A stretch of 64,000 nucleotides of DNA from Macrolepiota albuminosa (GCA_027475525.1 JAMWFC010000037.1:67419-131418); one strand, 5' to 3'; positions 1 through 13,480 are shown, counted from the first letter of the stretch. The notes: generated from the sequence alone by a model not told the origin. Program-made: numbers and translations.

Positions 1-946
1 TCAAGCGCTAAGGCAAAAGTGCTTAGGAAAAAAAAGTGGTAAGTGAACACGGCAATGTAAGCGGCAAGAATACCGTAAGCTTAGCAAAGTCTACGCAATG
101 TTAATGCCCACCGTAGCTGCAAGGCACGAGTTTATCGAAGGCTAGCAATAGTCTACAACTGCCAATGACTTTGACGTTGCCGACCGTAACTGAGATCTTG
201 ACCGTAAGGGAGATTGGAGTAAGGGGAGCAGGAAACTCTGTTCTTGGTTGCATATGTACAAGTTGGTAAGTACCTTTTATACTACAAGGAGTTCACCGTC
301 GCCAGTGACTAACCATTGCCAAAGTAAGGTAAACTAGAAAATTTTATAGGAGTAGCTCCAACGGTTTCAGATCCCTACTGTCCATTCAAGAACCTTAGCA
401 ATGCCAGGCAGCAGATCGTGATGCTAAACCATCAATTCATCACCCTTCTGTCTGTCCAAAATGCTTAGCGATGTCTGGCACCAAATCGAGGCACTAAGCG
501 ATGTCAGATGCCAAGGTCAAATGCCAAGCTGTCCGTCAGTTTTTGATAAATCATCAGGCTTCTCCCTAAGCGCTGTCGTCAGTGACTGATGCCATCTGTC
601 AGTTGTCATTCTGTCTGCCATTGGCGCTATCATTGATCAGATCTGCTTCTTGCCATGTGCAGCCATCAAATATTGCCAAAATTAGTTAATTAGTGTGTGC
701 TAAGGTATCCTGAGCCTGTGCCGTGTTGCCATAGCCTGCCGTTGATGCGCTGATCCTGTATGGGGTCCTATCAATGCTCACTAGTGCCATGTGATATCTG
801 GAATTGTGCTCAACAGGAAACAGTGGTATGAGGTAGGACTGGCCTTTGACATATGAGCTTGGAACATGGCTCAAGTACTGCAACTAGATAGCCCATACCT
901 CAAGAATGAGGACTTCTGGCCCTCCAAGTGATGAGGACAGTTTAAG
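1..946. other. Non-coding repeat-like sequence
   Basis: I see no credible gene here. The stretch from about 360 to 600 carries loosely repeated short words (variants of gcaatgccaggca and gcgatgtcaggcac), as in a decayed LTR or leader of the adjacent gypsy element. No LTR ends or target duplication could be defined. Confidence 0.4.
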
Positions 947-2675
947 ATGAACAAAATTGCTGATACTAAATTCAAAGTTTACAATCAAATTCTGGAGTTC
1001 TATGTGAACATTTTAGAAGAATACCTAAAAAATCCATTATTCAATATTGTGCACTGGTACAAAAAACAGTTAGATCAAAAAATAACCCAGATTCAAGATG
1101 TGTTTTTTGAAAGGGAACAAAAAAACTTAGGATTGGATCTGCTTGAATGCAATTCTGAGCAAGGGTTGACAGACCCTGATCTGGCTGACCTATTGAGAAT
1201 AATAAGTGCGTAAAATTGACTACGCATTGAGTCCACACCTACTTTATTGAAGATGCTAAAGCTCAATGGCCAACAGGTAGAGGCCAGAACATTTCCAGCA
1301 TTGTCTTGCAACAATAATCGGTGGAAAGATATAGCACAAAACATTTCCAAGCCATTAGTCATAGTGGTAAAACTAGCAGGACATCCAGTGCACACGCTAG
1401 TAGATTTGGGGTCCCTTGGAGACTTTGTATCAACAACTGTGGTAGAACAGTTAGAACTAAAAAAGCAGAAATTGTTGCAGGCCATACCTGTTTTACTAGC
1501 CATTCAAGAGTTTTGATCTAAGATAAATTATGGCATTACAGCTGAAATTGAGTATTAAAAGATTAAGGGACCACATTACTTTGACGTAATGAACTTACAT
1601 GGCTATGATATGATCCTGGACATGCCATGGATATATCAGCATAAGGTTGCAATCAGTTTAAACCTGCTACAAGTGATTGTTGGAAGTAGCAAGGCTGTAT
1701 CTATAAAAAAAGGTATTGGAGTGACTAGACCATCCTCTCAAGCGATGAAACAAGTTGAGCATAGTCTAGATCAAATAAGAGAAGAATTGAGACATTACAC
1801 AAAACTGATTTGTAAATCAGCAACAAATACTCCTCTGCCTCCCTTATGCACAATAAACCATGAGATTCTGATTATAGATGAGAGTGTAATATATTCTTGG
1901 AGACCGTCTAGGTGTCCAGAAGCCCTGAGATCTCTGTGGGATGAAAAGCAAGCCGCTTATATTAAAACTGGATGCTGGAAAGTTACTGCCAGTGGTAATG
2001 CCATATCTATGATATTCTTGAAGAAGCCAGAGAAGCCTGGTGAACCAATTAGGCTTAGAAGTATAATAGACCTTCAAGCTAGGAATGCAAATACCTATAA
2101 AAAGTCATCTCTGCTGCCAGACATGGATAGGATTCTGAAACGTACTGCTGGTGCTAAGTATAGGTTGATTATTAATGGGCAAGATGTCTATGAGCAAATT
2201 TGTATCAAGCCTGAGCACATATCAAGGACCACTGTGACTACATTAGATGGAAATATGGTTAGTCATGTCATTCAACAGGGAGACTGTAACACACCTGCTA
2301 CTTATTAAGCCCTCATGAATTATTTGTTTGCTGCATACATTGGCTGATTTGTTGATGTCTATCTTGATGATATTATTATATATTCTAACTCGCTCAAGGA
2401 GCACATCAAATATGTCAAATTAGTACTTGATATACTCAAACAAGAGAAACTGTACTTAAGTGAGAGGAAGTTACAATTTCTGTATGCCAAAATGAAGGTT
2501 TTGGGGTGAGTTATTACAGACAAGGGTATCCAGATAGACCCAGATAAGGTTGATGCTTTATCAAAATGGAAAACACCCACTAATTGGGACCTGTTGAGAG
2601 AGGCTTTCTTTCTTGGAGCAGCAGAGTACCTGGCAAATGACATTGACAGAGTTAGGATTCCAATGAGAGTGCTAC
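947..2675 (+). pseudogene. G1 copy A: decayed Ty3/gypsy protease and reverse transcriptase (5' part)
   Basis: Broken pol region of a Ty3/gypsy retrotransposon. A leading 88-residue ORF (947-1213) is gag-like only by position. The ORF at 1247-1516 carries a degraded retropepsin active site (TLVDLGS where an active protease has DSGS or DTGS). The ORF at 1589-2308 begins with the protease-RT linker (MPWIYQHKV, close to the usual GIPWLYQHK type) and continues into reverse transcriptase palm and fingers. The RT catalytic YLDD box is still readable near 2358-2370 in another segment after a stop. Several stops are TGA or TAG where relatives would have CGA or CAG. The frame is then cut by a solo LTR at 2676. 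It cannot encode an active polyprotein. Confidence 0.8.
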
Positions 2676-3194
2676 TGTAAGAGCAACCTCTAGAGGCTGT
2701 AGCTCAGTCACACAGCTGGCAGAGGGAGATTCAAAGTGTATTAGAGTATGTACTGACAATATCATAATAACTACTCACCTGGCAGAGGGAGATCCAAAGA
2801 AAACAAGTTTAAGGATTTCCTATGCCAGGTTGGACACTTCTGGGGCTTCTGAAGCATGGGAAACAACTGTACAGTACAACAAAACCTTAAAAACTCAAAA
2901 ATTGACTAACCAAACAACTGTGCAAACAAGGCAGGAAATCTCTGGACTTTAGAAGTCAGAAAGGCAAACTCTGGCTTATATAAGCAGTCTGAAAGTGGTG
3001 CTGAAGGGCCCACACTTGTCTGAATGATAGCTAAAGAACCAGAACACCTTGAAGGCTGAGAATAATATTAACAGATAGTATTGAGAGAATAGAAACAGCA
3101 AAATAAGAGAATGATAGAAGAAATAAGGAAATGAATGAAAGGAGAGTGAAGGAATAAGGAGTGAAAGAAGAAAGAAATGAGGAGTCCCCTGACA
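2676..3194 (+). repeat. Solo LTR (family L5), 519 bp, with 5-bp target duplication
   Basis: Starts TGTAAG and ends CTGACA, so it has the TG...CA ends of an LTR. It is flanked by a perfect 5-bp target duplication, gctac, at 2671-2675 and 3195-3199. It interrupts G1 copy A between RT and RNase H. Related copies lie at 38455-38974, 43277-43775 and, inverted and truncated, at 46272-46682. A TATA-like ttatataag is at 2976-2984, as expected for the U3 promoter. No internal element is attached, so this is the product of LTR-LTR recombination. Confidence 0.92.
2976..2984 (+). promoter_or_regulatory. TATA-like box in the L5 LTR
   Basis: The word ttatataag is conserved at the same place in the four L5 LTR copies, with one changed base in the inverted copy. 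It is followed within about 40 nt by a cacttgtctg block. Its position in the middle of the LTR fits a U3 core promoter. Promoter activity is inferred, not shown. Confidence 0.45.
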
Positions 3195-3199
3195 GCTAC

Positions 3200-6169
3200 A
3201 TATACTCATCAGAGACACTGTTTCATACAGATGGGATCATACTTATCAACAAGCTTTTGTGGATGTGAAACAAGCAGCTATGCAATGTAAGGATCATCAT
3301 CGGAGGCCTCTTTGGTATAATAGTGGAGCCCCACCAGTGAATGTTGTTACAGATAGATGCACTACAGGAATAGCTGGAGTGGTTAGCCAGAGACATGATT
3401 GGAAGACAGCAGACATATCAGCCTTCTTTTCAGCTAAGCTGAATCCTGCTCAGCAGAATTATCTGGTACATGAGGTTGAGATGCTTGCTGGTGTCGAGAC
3501 AATGTTGAGATATTGTGATATTCTATAAGGTGTCAAATTTAAGTGGTACACTGACCATAAAGGATTAATTCATTTATTGACACAAAAGAACTTATCAGGA
3601 TAGCAAGCCAGATGGCTCAAGAAGATCTCTGAGTTTGACTTTGAGGTAATTTATGTCTCAGAGACCAAAAAGATTTTGTCAGATGCCCTATCTCAGCTAT
3701 ACTCAAATGATGAGGCAGGTATAGTGAGATCAAGAAGTGAATATACATATTATGATGTGATAAACAATGATTATTCAGGAGAATACCTGATCTCAATGCC
3801 AGTTCTGGTCAGAATGGAGGGCAGGAATGCCAATAGTTTAAAGACCTTCAAGAACAAAAGGAGGGCAGGTCTAAGAGGAAAACTGACTCTGTTAAAGAAA
3901 GACTGGTTATAAGGATACTAGCAAAAAAGACTGCAGATGCTAAGTCTAATAATGAGGAACAAGAAAGAAATGAGCATTTAGCTGCACAATCAAAAGATCT
4001 ATAAGAACAGATCAAAGCATTGCCACCAATATTAATTGAGGAATGGTTGAGAGGAAGCAAATAGCCAATAGACGTCCTAGATGCAATAAGAAATTGATAT
4101 TCTGAAGATAGTCTGTTCAAAAAGATATTAGAGAATTCTAGAGCATACAAAAACTTTGAGTGCAAGGAAGGGCTGATCTACCTCAGATCTGCCACAGAAA
4201 GAATACTATGTATTCTCTTTATTATTGTGAAGGGACAGAGTATATGTGAAATTGTTATATCAGAAGCACATTTCCTGTTAGCTCATCTGGAACATAGAAA
4301 GACATATATATACATATTTGCATGGAATAGTATGGTGGAAAACTCTGGATAAGAACATAAAAAAGTACTGTAAAATGTGCATAACTTGCATGCATAGCAA
4401 GCCCAACAATCAGCACCTGTATGGCCTCCTTAACTCTTTGAAAATACCAACTCAACCTTGGAAAGTGATAGGAATCGACTTTCTAGGCCCCTTGCCAGAG
4501 TCCAAAGATTGTAATGGTACCTATGATGCTATAACAGTCATAATAGACCTGCTGACTGGAATGGTGCATATTATACCTAGTCGTACTGATTATACTGCCT
4601 GAAACATTGCTAAATTAATGTTTAGTGAGGTATATAAACATCACGGCTTATCTAGAGCAATTGTTAGTGACCAAGACTTTTATTTTACTAGTACTTTCTA
4701 GGACTCAACTCCAAATGTTGTCTGCATACCATCCGGAGCCAGACAGTTCCACTGAAAGAGCAAATGAAACTATTACTCAAATGATCTGGCAATGTATTGA
4801 TTCTACACAAAAAAATTGAGTAGCTAAGTTACCTGCAGTAGAGTTTGCAATTAACTCTGCACAATTGGAATCTATGGGATACTCACCCTTTTTTCTAAAT
4901 ACTGGCTGAATGCCAAGGCCAATGATATAGCAAACTGCCCCTTGGTCAGAGTTTCCAGATATACAGGTCTTCACTCAGCAACTATGTTTAGTCATCATGG
5001 CTGCATATGATAGTATTATCAGTGCTCAGATAAAGCAGATTCAAGACACCAACCATAAGAGAAGGATGGTACTTTTCACTATAAATGATTTAGTTTATGT
5101 CTCTACTGAGAACATGAGTTTTCCAAAAGGACTTACTCAAAAATTTATCCCCAAGTTTGTAGAACCTTACTCTATGTCTCTACTGAGAACATGAGTTTTC
5201 CAAAAGGACTTACTCAAAAATTTATCCCCAAGTTTGTAGAACCTTACTCTATTGTTGAGGACTATATAAACCATTCTTTTCAGGTTAAACTACCTGCTGA
5301 CATGAAGCGGAGAGGAATTCATAATGTTTATCATGCTTCCCTGCTCTGAATATATAAGCCTAATAACAATCAATTGTTTCCCAGTTGCTTGGATAAACAA
5401 ATCATTAATGAGGATGCAAATGAGTGGGCCATTGACAGAATTGTGGTGCACAAAGGCACCCATACAAAATGCCATGTTTGAGGTTCTCTGAAAAGCTGGA
5501 GATAAGACTTGGATGAGTTATTTACAAGTAGCAGAACTTGAAATAGTGACTCTCTACCTCAATCTGCTGGGGATAGACAATATTTCCAAACTACAGGAGA
5601 GTGTGGGTGTTCCACTCCCTGATGATTCACAGTCCTATTTGGGGAGCCTTGAGCTAGTGCCATATTTAAGCGAGGGAGGATTTACCTGCAAGACTAGTCA
5701 GGATCTCCTATCTCAATTCCCTTCTCACCTCAGCCTTTCCTCCATCAGCCTCCCTCTTGATCTTGTTTTTATGCCTCCCTATCAATCCCATTATAGCCGT
5801 GGAGGGCACCATGGCCCTTTTAATTACCTGAGCCATTGATATGAACATCAAGCCAATCCTCCAGACCAGCCTCACCACCCATGGGTTCGACAGGATTCAA
5901 AGACCCAGCTTGTTTGTATAACTCTCCCCAATGCAAAGCATGGCTACACCCTTCACTTCCTTCAGATGGTTGAATATCTGTCTTTCAACTGGAAATTATG
6001 CAGAAGGAGAGGACGTACCCAAACCGCTACTCCTTTTGGTTTCAATGCCTTTGCTAAAGTCTTCAATTCAGTGCCTGAAGATCAGTACAAGTACTGGTTT
6101 GCAACATATGACAACCATACTGATAAATAAAAGATATCTGATTATAGGGTCTGATCAGAACATATTTGC
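3200..6169 (+). pseudogene. G1 copy A: decayed RNase H, integrase and 3' pol
   Basis: Continuation of the gypsy pol after the solo LTR. RNase H remains at 3259-3528 (VVTDRCTTG and the FFSAKLN / EVEMLAGVE region) and WYTDHKGL near 3545. A damaged HHCC integrase zinc region lies near 4230-4430 (CITC, KPNNQ). The integrase core has GIDFLGPLPESKD near 4470 and AYHPEPDSSTERAN near 4720-4770, where the glutamate of the DDE triad sits. Most frames are cut by TGA/TAG codons. Relative to copy B (42296-45261) this copy lacks about 150 nt around 3839, and it has an extra 77-nt unit at 5096-5252. Homology with copy B ends abruptly at 6169. Confidence 0.85.
5096..5252. repeat. Tandem duplication, 77-nt period (likely assembly overlap)
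   Basis: About 80 nt are repeated exactly with a 77-nt offset. The related copy B of this element has the segment once (around 44270-44350), so the duplication is not ancestral. It shares its exact period with seven other duplications in the window. Confidence 0.9.
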
Positions 6170-7816
6170 AAGCCTGAGACATTGAAGCTGAGCAACTGAA
6201 GCAGGCTCAGCTAAGGAAGACAGTAACATTAAAGTCTGATGTGAAAGCCAGTGGCCTTGGACTGTCTGGCTAAGACATTACACTTGCAGATGCGTTGGTG
6301 CCAGCAGAAGAGTATATTAACTCTCCTATACCTCAGGACAATGAGTTCTTATGTGTTGTATGTAGGAAGTACAACTAGGATTTGTTCTTTGCTAAGATTC
6401 AGCAAAATGCAGCAGCTCATCTGCAATTCAGTGTGGATGATGATGGACTGATCTGTATATTGAATATTTAAGGACATAGAGTAGTATGCTTACCATGCAA
6501 TTGAACTATCATTACTGAGATTGTAACTCAAGCTTATGAGAGCGTTGGTCACTTTGGTACCAACAATACTCTAGAATACCTGAGGCAGTGGTACTGGTGG
6601 CCTCAGATGCAGATAGAAGTGACTAAGTTCTGTCAGACCTGCAAGGCCTGCCAGCAGTCAAAGACTAGCAACAAGAAACCTGCAGGGAAGTTGCATTCCC
6701 TGCCTGTTCTGACAAAACCTTGAAACTCTATTGGAATGGACTTTGTTGGTCCATTCTCTGAATCCAAAGATTATAATTACCTTTGGGTGGTAATCTGCCA
6801 TATGACCAGTATGGTGCACCTGATACCAATGCACACTACCATACTACATCAAAGTTATCTTGAATATACTTATGGGAGATTGTAAGACTGCATGGCTTCC
6901 AAGTTTCATAGTAAGCAATAGAGATACAAAGTTTACATCTCACTAGTAACGGGAGCTGCACAAGCTCCTGAGAGCTAAGCTGCTCATGTTGACCTCATTC
7001 CATCTGCAGATAAATAGACAGATGGAGCATGCAAATCAGAGTATTGTGCAGATCTTCCATATGGTGGTCTGACTAGACCAATATGACTGGGTCAATAAGA
7101 TATCTTTGACTGAGTTCGCAATCAATGCGAGTGTGTCAGAGATAGCAAAATACACACTATTTGAGCTCAATGGAGGTTACATGCCCTCCATACTTCAGGA
7201 GCTCAGAAGAGATAAGGTCATTTACAAAGGTATAAAAGACTTTGTATGAAAAGCATTGGAGAATCTGGCCAACATGTACAATGCAATCATTGCAGCGCAT
7301 GTCATACAGATATGACATGTGAATGACAAATGAAGCAATGAGCCTGAACTAACACCTGGCACATTAGTATACTTGTTGACCAAGAATCTTAACCTTCTAA
7401 AAGGAAGAGTGAGGAAGTTGTGTCCAAAGTCTATTGGACTCTATGAGATTTTGGTTGCAGAACCAAATACATTGAACTATATGCTAGAGCTGCCAGCAGC
7501 TCTACAAGCAAGGTGCATTGTACCCAAGTTCCATGTATTGTTACTTAGACAATATACTGTGAATTATAATGCCATGTTTTCTAATTGGGTGATACTCAAG
7601 ACTTATGACTTTGGGGCTACCTATGAACAAGAATGATTTGTTGAAGAGATTCTGGGCCATTAATGGCAAAATGGAATGCACCTCAAATTCAAAGTATAAT
7701 GGAGTGCAGGTGATACAACTTGGGAGCCATATCAGACTTGTTCAAAGCTGGCAGCTTTGGATCAGTACTTAGAGCTGCAGGGCATCAAATGCCCAAGTCA
7801 GCTTGCTTAGCACTCA
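6170..7816 (+). pseudogene. Second Ty3/gypsy family: decayed chromodomain integrase
   Basis: A different gypsy element abuts G1 copy A. Readable pieces are the HHCC zinc region around 6520-6660 (SVGHFGT, then CQTCKACQQSK), the integrase core GMDFVGPFSESKD near 6735, a C-terminal GPY-like segment at 7373-7636 (LPAALQARCIVPKFHV), and a chromodomain end near 7700 (GDTTWEPY). Integrase followed by chromodomain identifies a chromovirus. Multiple TGA/TAG stops and frame changes show it is dead. The RT half is missing; only an RNase H to integrase linker-like ORF (6251-6451) precedes it. Confidence 0.78.
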
Positions 7817-8031
7817 TGTGCTTAGCCTGAGTAAGCCAGATTTGATGAAGATCAAATCTATTATCTTATCCATTGCAATAAGATTATGATCAGATCAATC
7901 ATGATCCATATGAATAAGATGGATAAGATGCATTATCTGATTAGATAGTACAAATCAGGAGAGGCAGATCTTTTGATCAAATCAGATTATATAAAGGGTT
8001 TTTTTCTTTTCTCTCACCAACAACGACAACA
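7817..8031 (+). repeat. Candidate LTR of the chromovirus
   Basis: Begins TGTGCTTAGC directly after the chromodomain region and ends ACAACA. It holds a TATA-like tatataaag near 7988 and several gatca-type short inverted repeats. Length (215 bp) and TG...CA ends fit a short gypsy LTR. No second copy is present in the window, so the boundaries are inferred. Confidence 0.4.
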
Positions 8032-9488
8032 TCTAAGAAATGTGGTACCCATCTCAAGATACAATGCAGCAGCTACCATCTTAGAACCTACAGAGGTTCT
8101 GGAGGAGAAGGAGAACCACCCTCACAATAACAGTCACAACTATCATCAATGACGATGCTAAGTATGGTGTCATATCTGATGATGTCCCAGTTTGAGCAGC
8201 CTCCCACCTAATTTGGACATCAACAGTTTTACCTGCAATTCATGCCAATGCCTTATTTCCTAGGACTAACTTGTTCTGGACAGTGACTGCAGATGATGTG
8301 GAAAATGCTGATGCTGTTTCTGACAGTGCAGTCCCAGAGTGCAAGTATGATATCTCTGGATGATCAGACACTAACTATGCCACAGATAACACTGATGGAA
8401 GTTAACAAGGAATTGTTGCAAGCAACACAAACCAGAGTCAAAGTAGCCAAACCTCAACACCAACATGAATGCACACTGCCTCCTCAAGAGGCTTATAGGA
8501 GAGACTGGAGGCAATCACCTCTAAGGAGTTATCCCATGCATGAAGGAGCACTGCACAAATTCATAGAGCATAGACAGGATGAACCCGCATCATGAGGACC
8601 AGGAGTTATCCCATGCATGAAGGAGCACTGCACAAATTCATAGAGCATAGACAGGATGAACCCGCATCATGAGGACCAGTGCAAGGTCTACCCAGACCTT
8701 GAATGCCCTCTTGTTGGCAATCCTCCTTGTCAACATGCATGCTGTCCCTGCTGTGCATTTTATATATGGAGAAGGGCAAGGGCAAGGAGGTAGCAACACC
8801 TTCAGAGGTCCTTGACTCTCAAGTAGAAATAGTTTGAAGACACTTGGTGTCCACTAGCCAGAGAGTGCTGCCAGAATCTTCATTCTTGAGAGATTCCATT
8901 GCCTAGGTAGTCATTACTGGGCTACTTGACAAAATTGTTATGCTGCAGCAGTGTAACAAGAATACTATCAAAACCTTCACAAATGCCATGAAGAGACATC
9001 CATTGTTGCTGAAGGAACTGTCAGGGAACAAGTCCTTAAATTGTCCACTCTAGCCTTGCTTAGTCTGTGTTGATATTGGCACCCCTATCTAGCCACCATC
9101 TGGACTGCTCCAGCCCTATCCAGCTCTCTTCCTATCTTGGCATTATTATCTGACAAATCAGCTGGTTTCTGGACCCACTCTACTTGCCAGCAGGCCTTTA
9201 TGCCATTGGCTGACTTACTCATGCTGATTATTGCTTACTTAGTAGTGCTTAGTACATATCAGCCCTATTAGTCAATATGTTGTAGTCATAGTGTGTCCAA
9301 TGTAGTATATAAATAGGACTGGTAGATGAAACATGCCCAGTCCTAGCAATAGCATTGCTTCTGGGCCTACATATTAGCATAACTGTAAGCTCCTCAGTGA
9401 CGACCTTGTCCTCTGCCTTCACCCTCCTGCTCCATCCCTTGTCAATGGCCTGTCCTCTTGCCTGCCAGCTGCCTGTTACTGTGCTTGC
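8032..9488 (+). pseudogene. Decayed TE internal sequence, unidentified
   Basis: Low-complexity coding remnants follow the candidate LTR. The longest open frame is 8293-8595 (100 codons), which has no recognisable domain and includes one unit of an artefact-like duplication. Position after an LTR suggests a gag region, but no zinc knuckle or capsid motif could be read. From about 8700 to 9488 I see no gene; a TATA-like tatataaatag near 9308 may belong to another LTR. Confidence 0.3.
8524..8679. repeat. Tandem duplication, 77-nt period (likely assembly overlap)
   Basis: An exact repeat of 79 nt with copies starting at 8524 and 8601. It has the same 77-nt offset as the other duplications in this window. 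Confidence 0.9.
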
Positions 9489-11569
9489 TTGACACTCGCT
9501 CTCCTTGGTGGTGGGCTTGAGTGGTCGATGTGTCTGCTTGGCCTTCCACAATGGAGCATCTCCTTACAGGAACAGACTGAGACAAAGCGCCTCAAAGCCA
9601 GAGACATGGCCCACAACAAAGAGCATTGCAGAGCAGAAATTGAGGTGCACAAGGCACTTCAAGGGCAGAAGGAAGCAGTAGAACTCTCCCTAATACCATC
9701 TGAGCTCTATGAGGAGCTTATGGTCATAGATGCCAGTTTAAAAGGACTCTCCTTATCAACACATGCTCCCACCCATTCATCGGGGCACACAAGGCCGGCA
9801 AATAAGGTGGTGTTATCTGCAGTAGTTTTTGCTTTTGGAATCAGCAGGAGCTGAGGACTCTACAATGTACTTCTTACTAGCAGTGCAATTTGAGGCACTA
9901 CTGGATTCATATATCTCTGTGTCTGTGAAGAAGGATACCTGGTCAGAAAATGAGGTAGAGGGCTGGCTACCCACCTTGGCATTGCTCGGGCTTGAAGAAG
10001 TGAGTGACAAGAGCAATGATAGAGAACATCTGGCAGATACTTTGTTGAAAAAAGAGACTGCCACCAACTGCAGACAGCAGTTGGCAAAGAACAAGAAGAT
10101 TGCTGCTCACACCAAGCATGAGGCTGCATGGCAGTCAAAGACTAATAAGAATCAAGTGGAACAAGCCACCAGGAGAATTCCTGATGGACTAAGAGTCTTT
10201 GTCAATGGCAAGACCATCGATCTCCAGCAGTTGCAAAAGCTTGTAGAGCTTTTGCAGAACAAGTTCAAGTCGGTCTCTACTTGCACAGAGACCTATTATC
10301 TGATGCGCAAATTTCAGCGCATCAGCTATAATTTTGATGCATTCTTGCATGATCACATGATGGCTCTGGTGTGTACACCAGAGTATAAGCACATAACACT
10401 CCCACTGGACCTCTCCTCCTGCTACATGAACCTGGTAGTCATGCTGACCCCCAAAGATTACTTGCAGTAGAAGGACCGCAGCAGGAGGCCATTTTTTACA
10501 TTGGCTGGATTTGATTCTGAAGGTACACAGTTTACCTTTGACTTGTTCAAGTTAGCCCAGAACATTTTGTACTTTTACCACCTGGAAATGCAAAACTCAG
10601 TGATCAACATCACAGTAGACTTTGCCTATCATATCAACTGGAGGATGGTGATAGAACATGCCCTCACCTGTGCTCTGTTTCCTCAGGAATGAGCTTGCAA
10701 ACGCTTTGCAAGGCTTCTTGCCTTAATCATTGCACATCCAGGAATGTACCAGGAGGCTATTGTGGCAACTCCATTCCAATCTATAAGCTGAACAGATATC
10801 CAGCTTACTATTCCAAAGTTTAACGATATAGTTGTGGTTAACTTCATAGATACAAATGTCCTGTGTACACTATTGGTAAATCACATTCCACAAGAATGAG
10901 TGAGCCATGCCTATACATTCAGCATAGTCTTCCTAGAAACCCACTTTTTTAAGGCAAACACCTTAGTAGACCTTTACTATAAGGTCAACAATAAATGTCA
11001 TGTTGACTCGATTAGTATGGCAAACCACCTACTATTTCTCAGTAGAATGGCTGGTGCAACCCCACCGTCAATGACATGATTTGCCTTCATGCACTTCTTG
11101 CACATGAAAACTCTCAGAAACATAACTATGTCAAGAAGGGGTTGTACTATCTGATTGAAATGAATCCCAATCAACAAGATTTATGGCACTGTTGGTCATG
11201 ACACAGACCATATCCATCATTGCCTGTAGTCTCAGCAACCACAGCTCAGGCTCTAGTAGCCTTGATATCATTTGAACCAGTTGCCTCAATATTGTTAGTT
11301 AATGTTAACACTGAGATGAGGATAGATTTGGCCAGCAAGTTGGCGTGCCTGCCATCTGTGTGATTTTTATAAGCGGCTCATTATTTTTTCAACTAGTATT
11401 GTTGGTTAACATCAGCTTTGTATCCTTTTGACAAATGAGCAGGGACCTTGAGCTATGGAGGCTGTACTTGCCTCTACATATATGGACAATACTTTACATT
11501 ATTTTATTTAATATTCTTATTTACATGCATACATGCCTCCTCCTCATTATGTCAACTGCTTAGCAGTCT
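9489..11569 (+). pseudogene. Long decayed ORF of unknown TE-associated protein
   Basis: A single frame is open at 9829-10470 (213 codons) and, after one TAG at 10468, resumes at 10501-10692 in the same frame and can be followed with further TGA stops to about 11080. The upstream ORF at 9489-9854 is a different frame and contains a glutamate/lysine-rich helical stretch. The product is rich in helical, charged sequence and has no domain I recognise. It ends upstream of a polypurine run and an LTR-like start at 11582, so it is probably the internal region of a retroelement without visible pol. Function unknown. Confidence 0.45.
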
Positions 11570-11760
11570 AAAAGGAGGGCATGTAATGGACTTATAGCCG
11601 TAGAGCCTTGTTCTATAGCCTCTTCAACACATTATAATAATTATAATAATTAATAATAATTATATCAAATAAATATATTATCTAATTAAGTATTATATTC
11701 TTATATGGCTATCTTATGTAAGGAAGCCAATTTTACTGTCACACTATGTAGTACTGGAAT
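11570..11760 (+). repeat. Polypurine tract and start of a gypsy-type LTR
   Basis: The purine run aaaaggagggca (11570-11581) is followed directly by TGTAATGG, the usual arrangement at a gypsy 3' LTR. The same ggagggca-to-TGTAGTGG layout is seen at 46049-46066. The right end of this LTR could not be placed. The body is very AT-rich (ataataatt runs near 11630-11690). Confidence 0.5.
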
Positions 11761-11944
11761 CAAATATTGATCTGGTTCTCTTGTGTGATAGTAAGGCTTC
11801 ACTATTTCTTTGACGTTTCATTATTCAAATATGGCTTGTTGGTGGGCTGGTTAAGCCAATGGAAAAGATATTTTTTATAAGCTTTCAGAACATCTGTCAG
11901 CATATTATACAATTTATAAAGCAAGATTAGTACAAATTGAAACA

Positions 11945-12430
11945 ATGGTAGCAAGTCATAGCCAGCAACAACCAAATGAAAGGCAAATCACATCAAAATT
12001 TTATACATCCAAAATTTTAGCACCTATAATTTATGGTCAGCCATCAATTGAAACAACAGAAAGAAATAGAGATGTGACTTCTGTGATTTTCAATAAAGAT
12101 AACCAAGTATTAACAGAGAAAAATGCAGATATGACAATGTCTCTTATATTTCAGTAGAAGATTTACATATTGCATTTCCAAGTGGCACAACTATAATATC
12201 ATCTATTCCTCAATCAAGTACATTTGTCTTTACAGAACCATTCAATACATCTCAACCACTACAAAAGTGGCAAAAAATGTTTAATATTAATCTAACAAAA
12301 ATATTGGAACCTTTTATTTTTTTGCCTCCAAGCAGAAAAAGTCGTCAGTGCAAAGTGTGTTTAGATGCTAGACATGATGGATTTGATTGTCCTAGTATGA
12401 ATAATTGTCAGCTGTGCAAATATAAATGAG
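11945..12430 (+). pseudogene. Fragment of a transposase-like C-terminus with zinc motif
   Basis: Two overlapping frames (11945-12157 and on to 12430) give a decayed polypeptide. Its C-terminal part reads CKVCLDARHDGFDCPS...NCQLCK, a Cys/His cluster like those closing several fungal DNA-transposon proteins. The N-terminal half is Gln/Asn/Ser-rich. There is a frameshift near 12150. The family cannot be named from this fragment. Confidence 0.4.
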
Positions 12431-13480
12431 TGATATTTATTTATTTTCATTATTTTACCACTAATATGCAACTCAGGAATAATTGACAGATATAGGTAAA
12501 AGAGTGAATATATAGCCAAATTTTTTCAATAGCTAGTAACATGTCTGGACTCAAGTCAGAATTGTACAGAATTTTTTATTCTAAATGTTTTAAAAAATCA
12601 AAATAAATTGTGTTTGAATTTTAGAAAAATGATGACTAAGTGCATAGTTGATTTTTTTCAAAAATTTAGATCTTGTCCTAGGTATGACATCAGAGCCACA
12701 GTAGTTTCATGATAAATCCATGCTTTCTGAACAAAATGAACAAAAGCCAACTTAGCTAACTCCTCCTCGGCAATGACCAGCACATGCTTTTGCATGTAAA
12801 CTTACTTTGAAAACTTCCATTTTTTGCTACTGTAGACAATTTTATTTCAAATTTTAATGAGTTTTTCCAATATTTGGCTGAACTATCAAAAAATTACAAG
12901 GATGATAATCCGAGTTTTTAATGTGTCAAAAACCTGCATCAAACATGCCTAATTACATACTTTATTCAAGGATTGTCATTTGTCCAGAATCCAAAAAAAA
13001 TCTAAAAAAAGACTTAGATGGCTAACAGACCACAACATTGAAGCTGCAGGCACATAGAGGACAAAAATCTTCACTTAGTTCACTTAATGACAGTTTTGAC
13101 CAAAATTGCCATACATATCACCAGACCCCATGTGGTTTTCCTCAAAAAAATCCCTCTTGCTGATGCCAAGCTCCCTTGGCAACATCCAAGCCTGTTTTTG
13201 GCAATCCTTGGCAATCCTTGGCAAACATGTGCTACTTAATATGTAATTCATCTTCTTTTCATGATTGGTCTATGCATGGGAAAAGAAATGAAAAGAAAAT
13301 AATTAAAAAATAAATAACCTGGCAGAAAGGCTTGGCACTTGGCAAAAAAACTAGACGACACCCTCTTGGTTACAAAACCACACATCACTGTTTTATCAAA
13401 TCAATACCCAGACTCAACTGCACGCTATCTTCAAATGATTTGGTAAATTTCCAGAAAACCTTGTCATAGTTTATATATCA
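12431..13480. other. AT-rich stretch without genes
   Basis: No coding sequence is visible on either strand. There is a short tandem ggcaatcctt near 13199-13220 and runs of A/T. CpG is scarce, as in the surrounding old TE block. Confidence 0.6.
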